NCBI RefSeq assembly: GCF_009363755.1
Contig: NZ_CP045417.1
Location: 1,736,001-1,800,000 of the forward strand
DNA length: 64,000 bases
Source of the DNA: Halomonas sp. THAF5a
GTDB taxonomy: Bacteria > Pseudomonadota > Gammaproteobacteria > Pseudomonadales > Halomonadaceae
Reading direction: 5' to 3'
The notes below the pieces were generated by a model that worked only from the letters and a program-made list of their open reading frames with translations, made no database searches and had not been told where the DNA came from. Position 1 is the first letter of the stretch. Each line of letters begins with the position of its first letter. Of this stretch, positions 44,497 through 53,988 are shown piece by piece. A program made the position numbers and the translations under genes.

Positions 44497-45759
44497 TTAA
44501 GGGGCGGGCGCGCCGGGGTCGACGGCCAGGCGGGCGACCGGGTGGCGCTCCTCCAGGATGCCGGCGTCGTGGAGGTACTCCTCGAAGCGGCGGTAGCGGC
44601 CGTGGTCCAGGGCCGCGGGGCTCAGGCTCAGGCGCGGACGGACCTGCGGCCAGGCCTCGCGGCCGACCGGGGTGTCGAGGCCCGGCTCGGCGCTGGCGAT
44701 CAGCGTCCACGCCTCATCGGGATGGTTGGCGATCCAGGCCGCGGCTTCCTCCAGCGCCTCGACCAGCCGACGGATGGCCTCGCGCTGCGCCCCCAGGTGG
44801 TCGCGGTTGGCCAGCAGCACCAGGCCGTCATGCAGCGGGATGCCCAGGGCCTCGCTCGTCAGCACGCGGGTCGCGAGACCCTCGTCGGCCAGCTGGCGCG
44901 GCAGCAGGTGGCGCATGGCGCCGATCACGCCCTCCACGCGCCCCTCGCGCAGGGCATCGCCGAGGCGGAAGTGCAGCTCCTCGGTCTTGACCTCGTCGTC
45001 GCGAACGCTGGCCTCGCGCAGCAGGGCCCTGAGCAGCACGTCCCGGCTATCGGCATCGACATGGCCGATGCGCGCGCCGGCCAGGTCGACCGCCGCGGTG
45101 ATCTCGCTGTCCTCGCGCACGACCAGGGCGCTAAGCGGCATGGCGACGAGGGTGGCGACGCGCACCAGCGGCTGGCCACGGTCGACCTCGAGATGCAGCA
45201 GCGGCTGGCGCGCCAGGGCCAGATCGATCCGCGAGGCGGCCAGCAGCTTGGTGGGCACATCCGGGTCGGCGGGGGTCGAGAGGGTCACCGCGAGCCCGCG
45301 GCTGGCGAACAGGCCGCGCTCCCGGGCGACGATCAGCGCGGCATGCCGCGGACTGGGGGTCCAGTCCAGCATGATCCTGAGGCGGGTGACCGGTGGCGGC
45401 TCGATGGGTTCCGCCGGGCGCAGGGCGATGGCCGGCACGCTGGGGCGCGAGGGGGTGTCGACCGCGGGGCCTCGCGGGGCCTCCCGGTAGCGCTGGCGGA
45501 TCGCCTCGCGTTCGGCGAGCTCGCGCTCGGCTTCCTCGGCCAGCGCCTCGAGGTCCAGCACCATCACCTCGGTACCCAGCGGCGGATAGCCCGCTGCTGG
45601 TGCGGCCGCGTCCGCCGCGGCATCGGCCGCCGCGGCATCGGCCGCCGCGGCATCGGCCACGAATGGTCCGGTGGACAGCAGCCAGGCGACCGCCAGCAGG
45701 GCGGTCGTTCGGCGTAGCCGACGAGTGGCGAAGGGGGACGTGGAAAGGGCTCCAGGCAT
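44497..45759 (-). CDS. Orphan NMT1/THI5-like substrate-binding protein
   Basis: About 420 residues. A hydrophobic signal segment (TTALLAVAWLLSTGPFVADA) is followed by an Ala/Asp-rich repeat and a linker with a helical stretch (ALAEEAERELAEREAIRQRY). The binding domain begins at LRIMLDWTPSPRHAALIVARERGLF, a signature of NMT1/SsuA-like proteins that bind thiamine precursors or sulfonates. No ABC permease or ATPase lies beside it. ATG 45759 is preferred because the signal peptide follows it; the upstream open frame is antisense to nhaP2's leader. Confidence 0.72.
   Translation of the reverse strand: MPGALSTSPFATRRLRRTTALLAVAWLLSTGPFVADAAAADAAAADAAADAAAPAAGYPPLGTEVMVLDLEALAEEAERELAEREAIRQRYREAPRGPAVDTPSRPSVPAIALRPAEPIEPPPVTRLRIMLDWTPSPRHAALIVARERGLFASRGLAVTLSTPADPDVPTKLLAASRIDLALARQPLLHLEVDRGQPLVRVATLVAMPLSALVVREDSEITAAVDLAGARIGHVDADSRDVLLRALLREASVRDDEVKTEELHFRLGDALREGRVEGVIGAMRHLLPRQLADEGLATRVLTSEALGIPLHDGLVLLANRDHLGAQREAIRRLVEALEEAAAWIANHPDEAWTLIASAEPGLDTPVGREAWPQVRPRLSLSPAALDHGRYRRFEEYLHDAGILEERHPVARLAVDPGAPAP
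45620..45659. repeat. 15-base tandem repeats inside the NMT1-like gene
   Basis: GCATCGGCCGCCGCG is present twice in tandem (45620-45634, 45635-45649) followed by a partial third copy. In the minus-strand protein it encodes an Ala/Asp run right after the signal peptide. Copy-number change would add or remove five residues without shifting frame. Confidence 0.75.
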
Positions 45760-45896
45760 GCACGGTATCCGGTCGAGGATGCCGCGCAAGCTTAACCGCT
45801 GGCGGTCGGGAAGGGCCAGCCATCGCCGCCAACGACCATCGCCGCGCCCGTCGTGGCATGCGATACTTTGCGTTCTCACCCTCAAGACAGGCCATC

Positions 45897-47603
<1,707 letters not shown>

Positions 47604-47630
47604 CCGGCGGGGCGACGAGGCGGGTGCCGC

Positions 47631-48185
47631 TCAGGCCTTCCGGGTCGCCGCCTTGAGCACCTCGAGGGGCGCCTCGATGGCCCGCTCGCCGTCGGCGAGC
47701 CATACCGTGCCATCCTGCAGGGTGGCGCTCAGCGTCATGCTCTTCGCCGTCATGGCGGCGAGCGCCTGTACCGTCTCCGGCGTGATGGCGACCACGGTCA
47801 GGTTGTCGAGGGTCGCCAGCTTGCCGGCAAGCGACTCCCACCAGAGCGCCGCGCCATGGCCGCTGTAGGTATAGACGACGACCTCGCCGGCACGGCCGCA
47901 GGCGCGCCGGAGGCTCTTCTCGTCGGGCTGGCCGAGCTGGATCCACTGCTCGATCCTGCCGGTGAGGTCCCGGCGCCACAGGTCCGGCTCGTCCTCGGTG
48001 CTCACGCCGCGCCCGAAGGCCAGGGCCTCGTCGGCGTTCAGCGCGAAGGCGAGCAGTCGGACCATCATCCGCTCATCGGTTTCCGAGGGGTGCTGCGCCA
48101 CGGTCAGGGCATGATCGGCGTAGTAGTGCCGGTCCATGTCGGCGACCTGCAGCTGGACCCGATGAATCGTTGCCTTCAGTGCCAT
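47631..48185 (-). CDS. yaeQ: YaeQ family protein
   Basis: A 184-residue protein of the YaeQ family (PD-(D/E)XK-like fold in known structures). Motifs VQLQVADMDRHYYADHALTVAQHPSETDERMMVRLLAFAL in pieces, then DEPDLWRRDLTGRIEQWIQLGQPDE and VVVYTYSG. Function remains unknown. ATG 48185 starts the conserved N-terminus. Confidence 0.88.
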   Translation of the reverse strand: MALKATIHRVQLQVADMDRHYYADHALTVAQHPSETDERMMVRLLAFALNADEALAFGRGVSTEDEPDLWRRDLTGRIEQWIQLGQPDEKSLRRACGRAGEVVVYTYSGHGAALWWESLAGKLATLDNLTVVAITPETVQALAAMTAKSMTLSATLQDGTVWLADGERAIEAPLEVLKAATRKA

Positions 48186-48449
48186 GGCGTGAGGGGCCTT
48201 ATCGGTTGGTGGCCTTGTGGGGCAAGGCTGGGACGCAAAGTGGGGGCAGATGGTAGCCCGCGGCGGTTGCCGATACCAGAGACCGGAACCTGTTTCCTTC
48301 GGGTATCGTGGGTTAAAGACATCTGCACCGTGTCGTGTCTCGCCTCCGAGGGCGCCGGAACCCTTGCCTTGGACACAGGTTTTGCGTCTAGATAAGCTCG
48401 ACCACGCAAGAAATGGATGCCGTCGCCGACGCAGGGGAGAGGAGCAGGC

Positions 48450-51014
48450 ATGGAGAGCAGCTACCAAGAACTGGAAGCCCAGCAGGGCGTCCAGGAGATG
48501 ATCGCCATGGGCCGTCCCCTGGAAGAGACGCTCCGGGCGATCTGCCTGATGGTCGAGGGCCTGGTCGAGGGTAGCAAGTGTTACGTGATGCTGGTCGATG
48601 ACCGCGGCAAGACCCTATCCCTCGCGGCGAGCGGCTCCTTGCCCCGCGACTGTGGCCTGCGACTGAAGAACATTCCCGTCAGCCCGAAAGCCGGCAGCTG
48701 CGACACCGCGGCTTTTTTCTCCGAGGCATGCGCCAGCGCCGATCGTCGCCGCTCCGACCAATGGGCGGACCTGTGCGACGCGGCGATACGCCATGGACTG
48801 CTGTCAGGCTGGTCCCATCCCATCCGCTCGAAGAGCGGCGTCCTGCTGGGCACTGTTGCTACCTGCTCGAGGAGCCCTGGCCAGCCGGATGATCGGCATG
48901 CGGCCCTCATGAGACGCGCCGCAGGATTGGCATCGCTGGCCATCGGCCGGGACAGTGACCATAAGGTGCTGGAACGCAACCGGAATCGATACGAAGCCTT
49001 GTTCTCGCACAACCCTGATGCCGTCTTTACGCTTGACGTGGAGGGCTGTTTCGAGAGCCTCAATGCCGCCACCACGTCGCTTCTTGATGCAGAAGAGGGT
49101 GATATCCTCGCCACCGCCTTCGTGGCTCGAGTCCCGGAAGCGCATAAAGCGATGGCCGAGCAGTATCTCGGCACTGCCCTGTCAGGCGCCACCTCGAGGT
49201 TCGAGTGCGAGCTGGCATCGTTCCGACATCGTGAGTCGGTTGCCCTGCTCACCTTCGTCCCGATCACTGCCAGGGGAGAGGTGATCGGTGTGCACGGCAT
49301 CGCCAAGGACATCACGGCCAGAAGGGCAGATGAGCACGCGCTACGCATATTTCGCAGGAGTGTTGAGGCCACGCCCAACAGTGTCGTGATCGTTGATGCC
49401 AACGCCAAGGGTCAGCCGATCATTCACGCCAACCCGGCTTTCTACAGGATGACCGGGTATGGCAAGGAGGAAACGATCGGGAAGAATTGCCGATTCCTTC
49501 AAGGGAAAGACACCTCGGCACGGTCCATTGATCGCATCCGCCTCGCGCTATCGAAAGGCGCATCATTTCGCGAGACCATCCTGAACTACAGAAAGGATGG
49601 GACCGTGTTCTGGAATGACCTGCATGTGGCCCCTGTTCGAGATGAATATGGCGCGATATCACATTTCATCGGAATTCAGAACAATATCAGTGAAAAGCAG
49701 CATTACCAGGACCAGCTGGCCTATTTCACGACGCACAACCCCTTGACGCACCTGCCTAATAAAAGCAATTTCCTGAGTAAGCTGGAGTATGCCAGGCGCG
49801 TGTCTCGCCAGCATGGGGCCAGGGTGGCGCTTCTCTATATCGACCTGGACGACTTCAAGAAAGTGAATGAGTCTCTGGGGCATTCGCCGGGAGACGCCAT
49901 TATCGTAGAGGCATCGCGCAGAATCACGAGATGCCTAGGAAAAAACGACGTCCTGGCTCACTTTGTCGCCGACGAATTTGTCGTCCTGCTCCACGATGTG
50001 CGTGCCGAGAGTGAGGCGGTCACCTTGTCTCAGGCTATCCTCGACGAACTGCGCCTTCCGTATATCGTTGCCGATCATGAAGTCGACATGCCGGCCAGTA
50101 TTGGTATCTCCATCGATAATGACGACACTGAAGGCGACATCGTGCGTCACGCCAACATGGCAATGCTGAGAGCAAAGGAGAGCGGGAAGAACACCTATCA
50201 CTGGCATACCCATGCGATGAGCCAGAGTGTCGAGGAAAGACTGACGCTCGGGAGGGAGCTGAAGCATGCACTGAAGCATGATGAGCTTGAGCTTCACTAC
50301 CAGCCGATAATCCCCTGTCGAGCAGAGGGGAAAACCTATCTGGAAGCCCTCGTTCGCTGGAACAGCCCGGCAAGAGGCTACATCAGCCCCGGGAGGTTCA
50401 TCCCTCTGGCGGAGGAGATCGGGCTCATCCCCTCCATCGGTAACTGGGTGTTGGAAAGAGCTTGCAAGGATATGGCCTTTATCGCCGCCCACCACGCGAT
50501 GACGGTCAGCGTGGCGGTCAACGTGTCACCCCTGCAGTTCGACCGAGACGATTTCCTGCCTTATATCGAACGTTGCCTGAACGACAATGGCCTCGCCCCG
50601 GGCAGCCTGGAAATCGAGATAACCGAAGGCCTTATCATGCAAGGCGAGGGGGACTCGGTCGAGAAATTGAGAGCGCTGAAGCGTATCGGGGTAAACGCCT
50701 CCATCGATGATTTCGGTACAGGGTATTCAAGCTTGAGCTACCTCAAGAACTTGCCGGTCAGCAAGGTGAAGATAGACAAGGCCTTCATCGATGGGGTCAG
50801 TGTCAAGAAAGAGGATTCAACTATCGTGAGGGCGACGATTGCCATGGCTCAGAAGCTGGGTTTTCAGGTGGTGGCGGAGGGCGTCGAGTATCGCAGCCAG
50901 AGAGATTTCCTGCTGGAGGAGCACTGTGACTTCATCCAGGGATTCTTGCATTCAAGGCCGCTGCCCCTGAATGAGACCGTGGAATACCTGAGCAGGATGC
51001 ACGCGTCGGCGTAA
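48450..51014 (+). CDS. GAF-PAS-LOV-GGDEF-EAL c-di-GMP protein
   Basis: An 854-residue cytoplasmic sensor. Order: GAF (about 10-165), PAS (about 180-300), a second PAS with the LOV signature GKNCRFLQG whose photoactive cysteine is Cys347 (about 305-430), GGDEF (about 435-590) and EAL (about 605-850). The GGDEF site reads FVADEF (505-510), so cyclase activity is probably lost. The EAL domain keeps LEALVRW (Glu632), the conserved DFGTGYSSLSYL, and VKIDKAFI. It is therefore predicted to be a blue-light-regulated c-di-GMP phosphodiesterase. RBS GAGAGGAG precedes ATG 48450. Base composition falls below that of the neighbours along the gene, hinting at transfer. Confidence 0.87.
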   Translation: MESSYQELEAQQGVQEMIAMGRPLEETLRAICLMVEGLVEGSKCYVMLVDDRGKTLSLAASGSLPRDCGLRLKNIPVSPKAGSCDTAAFFSEACASADRRRSDQWADLCDAAIRHGLLSGWSHPIRSKSGVLLGTVATCSRSPGQPDDRHAALMRRAAGLASLAIGRDSDHKVLERNRNRYEALFSHNPDAVFTLDVEGCFESLNAATTSLLDAEEGDILATAFVARVPEAHKAMAEQYLGTALSGATSRFECELASFRHRESVALLTFVPITARGEVIGVHGIAKDITARRADEHALRIFRRSVEATPNSVVIVDANAKGQPIIHANPAFYRMTGYGKEETIGKNCRFLQGKDTSARSIDRIRLALSKGASFRETILNYRKDGTVFWNDLHVAPVRDEYGAISHFIGIQNNISEKQHYQDQLAYFTTHNPLTHLPNKSNFLSKLEYARRVSRQHGARVALLYIDLDDFKKVNESLGHSPGDAIIVEASRRITRCLGKNDVLAHFVADEFVVLLHDVRAESEAVTLSQAILDELRLPYIVADHEVDMPASIGISIDNDDTEGDIVRHANMAMLRAKESGKNTYHWHTHAMSQSVEERLTLGRELKHALKHDELELHYQPIIPCRAEGKTYLEALVRWNSPARGYISPGRFIPLAEEIGLIPSIGNWVLERACKDMAFIAAHHAMTVSVAVNVSPLQFDRDDFLPYIERCLNDNGLAPGSLEIEITEGLIMQGEGDSVEKLRALKRIGVNASIDDFGTGYSSLSYLKNLPVSKVKIDKAFIDGVSVKKEDSTIVRATIAMAQKLGFQVVAEGVEYRSQRDFLLEEHCDFIQGFLHSRPLPLNETVEYLSRMHASA

Positions 51015-51176
51015 GCGATGGGCTCTAGGCCCGAGCTGCCGTGACCGCCGCCGCACGGTGCTCTCACGCGTCACTTCTCCGTGTGGCGCGCCTGCCGCTG
51101 ACCTTTCCCCCAGAAACCGGTCCACCGGCAATGTGAGATGTCCGCTACGTTTACCCTGATAGCCGGAGATCTCGCG

Positions 51177-51443
51177 ATGAAGCGTAATCGACATACCGAA
51201 GAGCAGGTCATCACCATCCTCAAGGCCCATGAGCGCGGCGTCTCGGTGGCCGAGCTGGCTCGGCAGAATGGTGTCACCGAGCAGACCATCTATCGCTGGA
51301 AGGCCAAGTACGGTGGTATGGAGGTATCAGAGGCCAAGCGTCTGCGGGAGCTGGAGGCAGAGAATGCCCGCCTGAAGAAGCTGCTGGCGGAAAGCGCTCT
51401 CGATAATGCCGCCCTCAAGGAGATCGTCTCGGGAAAGTGGTGA
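51177..51443 (+). CDS. IS3-family transposase OrfA
   Basis: An 88-residue helix-turn-helix protein (RHTEEQVITILKAHERGVS, NGVTEQTIYRWKAKYGGM) with the leucine-zipper-like C-terminal helix RELEAENARLKKLLAESALDNAALKEIV in pieces, typical of the IS407 group. ATG 51177 behind CCGGAGA. Its TGA overlaps orfB. Confidence 0.88.
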   Translation: MKRNRHTEEQVITILKAHERGVSVAELARQNGVTEQTIYRWKAKYGGMEVSEAKRLRELEAENARLKKLLAESALDNAALKEIVSGKW

Positions 51444-52255
51444 CGCCCGAAGCGAAGCGGCGGGCGGTAACGCACCTGGTGACAGGCGGCTGGCTCAGCC
51501 AGCGACATGCCTCTCGATTGCTGGGCCTGCCACGATCGGTGGCCCGCTACCAAGCGATGCCGCGTGACGATGAGCCGCTTCGGGCGCGACTGAACGCCTT
51601 GGCGACCTGCTACCCCCGCTACGGCTACCTGTTGCTGCACGCTCTGTTGCGTCAGGAGGGCTTGGTGGTGAATCGCAAGCGAACTTACCGACTGTACCGT
51701 GAGGCTGGGCTTCAGGTCCGCACCCGGCGGCGCAAGCGACTGGTGCGGCCAAGAGCGCCGATGCCGTGTCCGGACAGGCCCAACCAGCGTTGGTCGATGG
51801 ACTTCGTCTCGGATCAGCTGGCCTCAGGGCTCCGATTCCGCGTGCTGAACATCGTGGACGACTTCAGCAGAGAGTGTGTTGGTCAGCTGGTGGACACGTC
51901 CATTTCCGGGCGTCGCTTGGCCAGGTTCCTGGATGACATTGCGCAGCAGCGTGCGCTGCCCGCGTCGGTTGTCTGCGATAACGGCCCCGAACTGACCAGC
52001 AAGGCGATGTTCTTCTGGGCGCGTGAGCGGAAGGTCACGCTGGCCTTCATACAGCCGGGCAAGCCGACACAGAATGCCTTCATCGAGAGCTTCAACGGCA
52101 AGTTCCGGGATGGCTGTCTCAATCAGCACTGGTTTCTGAGCCTGAACGATGCAAGACATGAAATCGACCAATGGAGGACCCACTACAACCATGTCAGACC
52201 GCACAGCTCGCTGGGCTATTTGCCACCCGTCGCCTATGCCCAGCGGTGTGCATGA
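51437..52255 (+). CDS. IS3-family transposase OrfB (DDE integrase)
   Basis: A 272-residue DDE transposase in the -1 frame relative to orfA, overlapping by seven bases. HTH_21 region in the first 60 residues, then catalytic Asp in RWSMDFVSD, Asp in VVCDNGPE and Glu in NAFIESFNGKFRD. All three are present and the frame is intact, so it may be active. The GTG at 51437 could start independent translation; some relatives also make OrfAB by frameshifting. Confidence 0.88.
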   Translation: MVTPEAKRRAVTHLVTGGWLSQRHASRLLGLPRSVARYQAMPRDDEPLRARLNALATCYPRYGYLLLHALLRQEGLVVNRKRTYRLYREAGLQVRTRRRKRLVRPRAPMPCPDRPNQRWSMDFVSDQLASGLRFRVLNIVDDFSRECVGQLVDTSISGRRLARFLDDIAQQRALPASVVCDNGPELTSKAMFFWARERKVTLAFIQPGKPTQNAFIESFNGKFRDGCLNQHWFLSLNDARHEIDQWRTHYNHVRPHSSLGYLPPVAYAQRCA

Positions 52256-52303
52256 AGGAGCGGTTCTCACATTGTGGTTGGACCGAAACCAGGGGGAAGG
52301 TCA

Positions 52304-52785
52304 AAGTGAGTAACCTGAAACGGTCACCTGCGCGATCGACACGAAACTTGGGCGATTCAGCCAAAAAATGTGCTGATGATCAATGAACGACCAGTTGATA
52401 GAGGAAGCTGAGCAGATCAACCCGAGATAGAGAAGGCACGGATGATGCTCAAGCAGGCAGGGACGGATACCATTTAGCGTGATAGGTAGCGGCTAGCTGG
52501 TACCAAAGCAGGAGGCTCCAGGGATAGAAGGACGGACTGGAGCATTGCAGGGTAGAAAGGAGATGCTCAGAATAGGGGTTGAGGGCAGGGAGAATTCCCA
52601 CGGAGATAAGAAGCGACGTCAATCACTATATGGCAATGACTTTAGTGGGAGCTCGAGACAAAAGGAAAGCATTCATCACCCTTTTAGGTGTTTTTGTTTT
52701 TTTGGCTGGTTTTAACAGTGCGCCATGATTTCTCGGGAGTGAAGTGTTGTGGCGTTTTTTGTGGTGATATTCCAAGGTGGGAAAA
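52304..52785. other. 482-base gap between the IS and the DUF262 gene
   Basis: No convincing gene is seen on either strand. GC drops rightward, reaching AT-rich sequence with long T runs near 52690-52705. GCTCCAG (52515-52521) and CTGGAGC (52537-52543) form a seven-base dyad, and CACC-CTTTTA-GGTG (52677-52690) runs directly into a T-tract, a weak intrinsic-terminator shape. The promoter of the DUF262 operon should lie at its right end. Confidence 0.5.
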
Positions 52786-53988
52786 ATGAAGCTAGTTGCA
52801 TCAGATCCAGATATCCAGACAATTGTTGGAAGAATTCGGGATGGTGATATTGATCTTCAGCCCGACTTTCAAAGAGGAAGCGTATGGAATACGAAGAAAA
52901 AGCAGCTGCTTATTGACACCATTTTGAGGAATTGGCACATACCTCCAGTTCATATTGTGAGCCAAGATGATTCTTTGTGTGATGAGGTGTTAGATGGTCA
53001 GCAAAGGCTGGCTGCAATATACGATTTTTGCTGTAATAAGTTTTCTATCGATGGCTCGGTTGAGCCGCATGATGATTTGATAAGATCCTTGCATGGATGC
53101 AGGTTTTCGGATTTGTCACCGAGTGTGGCTAAGAAAATAAACAAGTTTTCTATAAGGGTGCTTTCGGTAACTGATTTTAACCCGGAAGAGCCCGGTGAGC
53201 TTTTTTATCGCTTAAATCATCAAGTGACCCTGACGCCAGCTGAAACGAGAAATGCATATTTTGGTGAAGTTAGGGACCAAGTTAGAGAGGTCGCTAAAAA
53301 CTTTGAGAGGTGGGGGTTAACAAAACAGACAATTGGGTTTAGTAATGCGAGAATGGCACATGATGATGTCGTTGCAAGGATAATGTGCGTGCTAGATTGG
53401 GGGCATATATCCGAAAAGGTTACCGCTAACAAGCTTGCGGATAGGTATCGGTCAGGACCAGCTTTCCCACAGCATATTGTAGATATTACATCAGCGGCAT
53501 TTGAAAGCCTAGGTGGTGCAATTAATAGCGATAATTACCAAATACGGTTGAATAAGGCAACTTTATGGTCATGGGTGCTATTTATCGCCGTTTTTCATCG
53601 ACTAGGTGGTGATAGAGATAATGAAGTGCTAGGTAAGCACATGGCTTGGTTTGAAGAGCTCAGGCTTTCAATGAAAGGGCTGGGGTTAGAGAACTCGCCA
53701 GAAGAGGTTTCTGTTGCAGCTGTGTTTAACGATAGAGCAGCATCCAGGGTGGCTGATGTAAGTTCCGTCGTTATACGAGATATTATTCTATGGGCATCTG
53801 TTAAAATGTCTCCCATGGCTAGTATTTTAGATTCGGCCCCATTAAAACTTGTTGAGCATGTCGAAAAAGCTGATCGCAATGTCAAGTGGTTTTCCCACAA
53901 CAGCTTTGATTTTGGGTTATCCAATTCAGGCCCAGAATCAGAGATGGTTGATGTCGCTCTTAAGGAATCATGGGGTGAAATTTCATGA
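52786..53988 (+). CDS. DUF262 protein, first gene of a candidate defence pair
   Basis: A 400-residue protein. The DUF262 (ParB/sulfiredoxin-like) domain fills the N-terminus: PDFQRGSVWNTKKKQLLIDTIL (Gln29-Arg30, shown across 26-47 in pieces) and DGQQRL (70-75), the signature NTP-binding/nuclease motif shared with GmrSD and SspE-type proteins. The C-terminal half (about 180-400) is helical and lacks the HNH motif of DUF1524 that often follows DUF262. AAGGTGG lies before ATG 52786; a GTG nine bases earlier is less well placed. GC is far below the chromosomal norm. The next gene starts within its stop codon (ATGA), so the two are translationally coupled. Confidence 0.8.
   Translation: MKLVASDPDIQTIVGRIRDGDIDLQPDFQRGSVWNTKKKQLLIDTILRNWHIPPVHIVSQDDSLCDEVLDGQQRLAAIYDFCCNKFSIDGSVEPHDDLIRSLHGCRFSDLSPSVAKKINKFSIRVLSVTDFNPEEPGELFYRLNHQVTLTPAETRNAYFGEVRDQVREVAKNFERWGLTKQTIGFSNARMAHDDVVARIMCVLDWGHISEKVTANKLADRYRSGPAFPQHIVDITSAAFESLGGAINSDNYQIRLNKATLWSWVLFIAVFHRLGGDRDNEVLGKHMAWFEELRLSMKGLGLENSPEEVSVAAVFNDRAASRVADVSSVVIRDIILWASVKMSPMASILDSAPLKLVEHVEKADRNVKWFSHNSFDFGLSNSGPESEMVDVALKESWGEIS

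Larger units (their letters stand above)
51099..52303 (+). mobile_element. IS3-family (IS407-type) insertion sequence, about 1205 bp
   Basis: The left end TGACCTTTCCCCCAG... and the right end, reverse complemented TGACCTTCCCCCTGG..., align as imperfect terminal inverted repeats for over 30 bases (both continue through GGTCCA and CAATGTGAGA). Two overlapping transposase frames lie between them. The flanking four bases, CCGC on the left and AAGT on the right, do not match, so no target duplication is visible. Confidence 0.85.

Noticed and set aside
52304-52785. A retron-like non-coding RNA was considered before the OLD-like gene pair.
   Set aside because: No reverse transcriptase is present, and the only dyads are short and weak.
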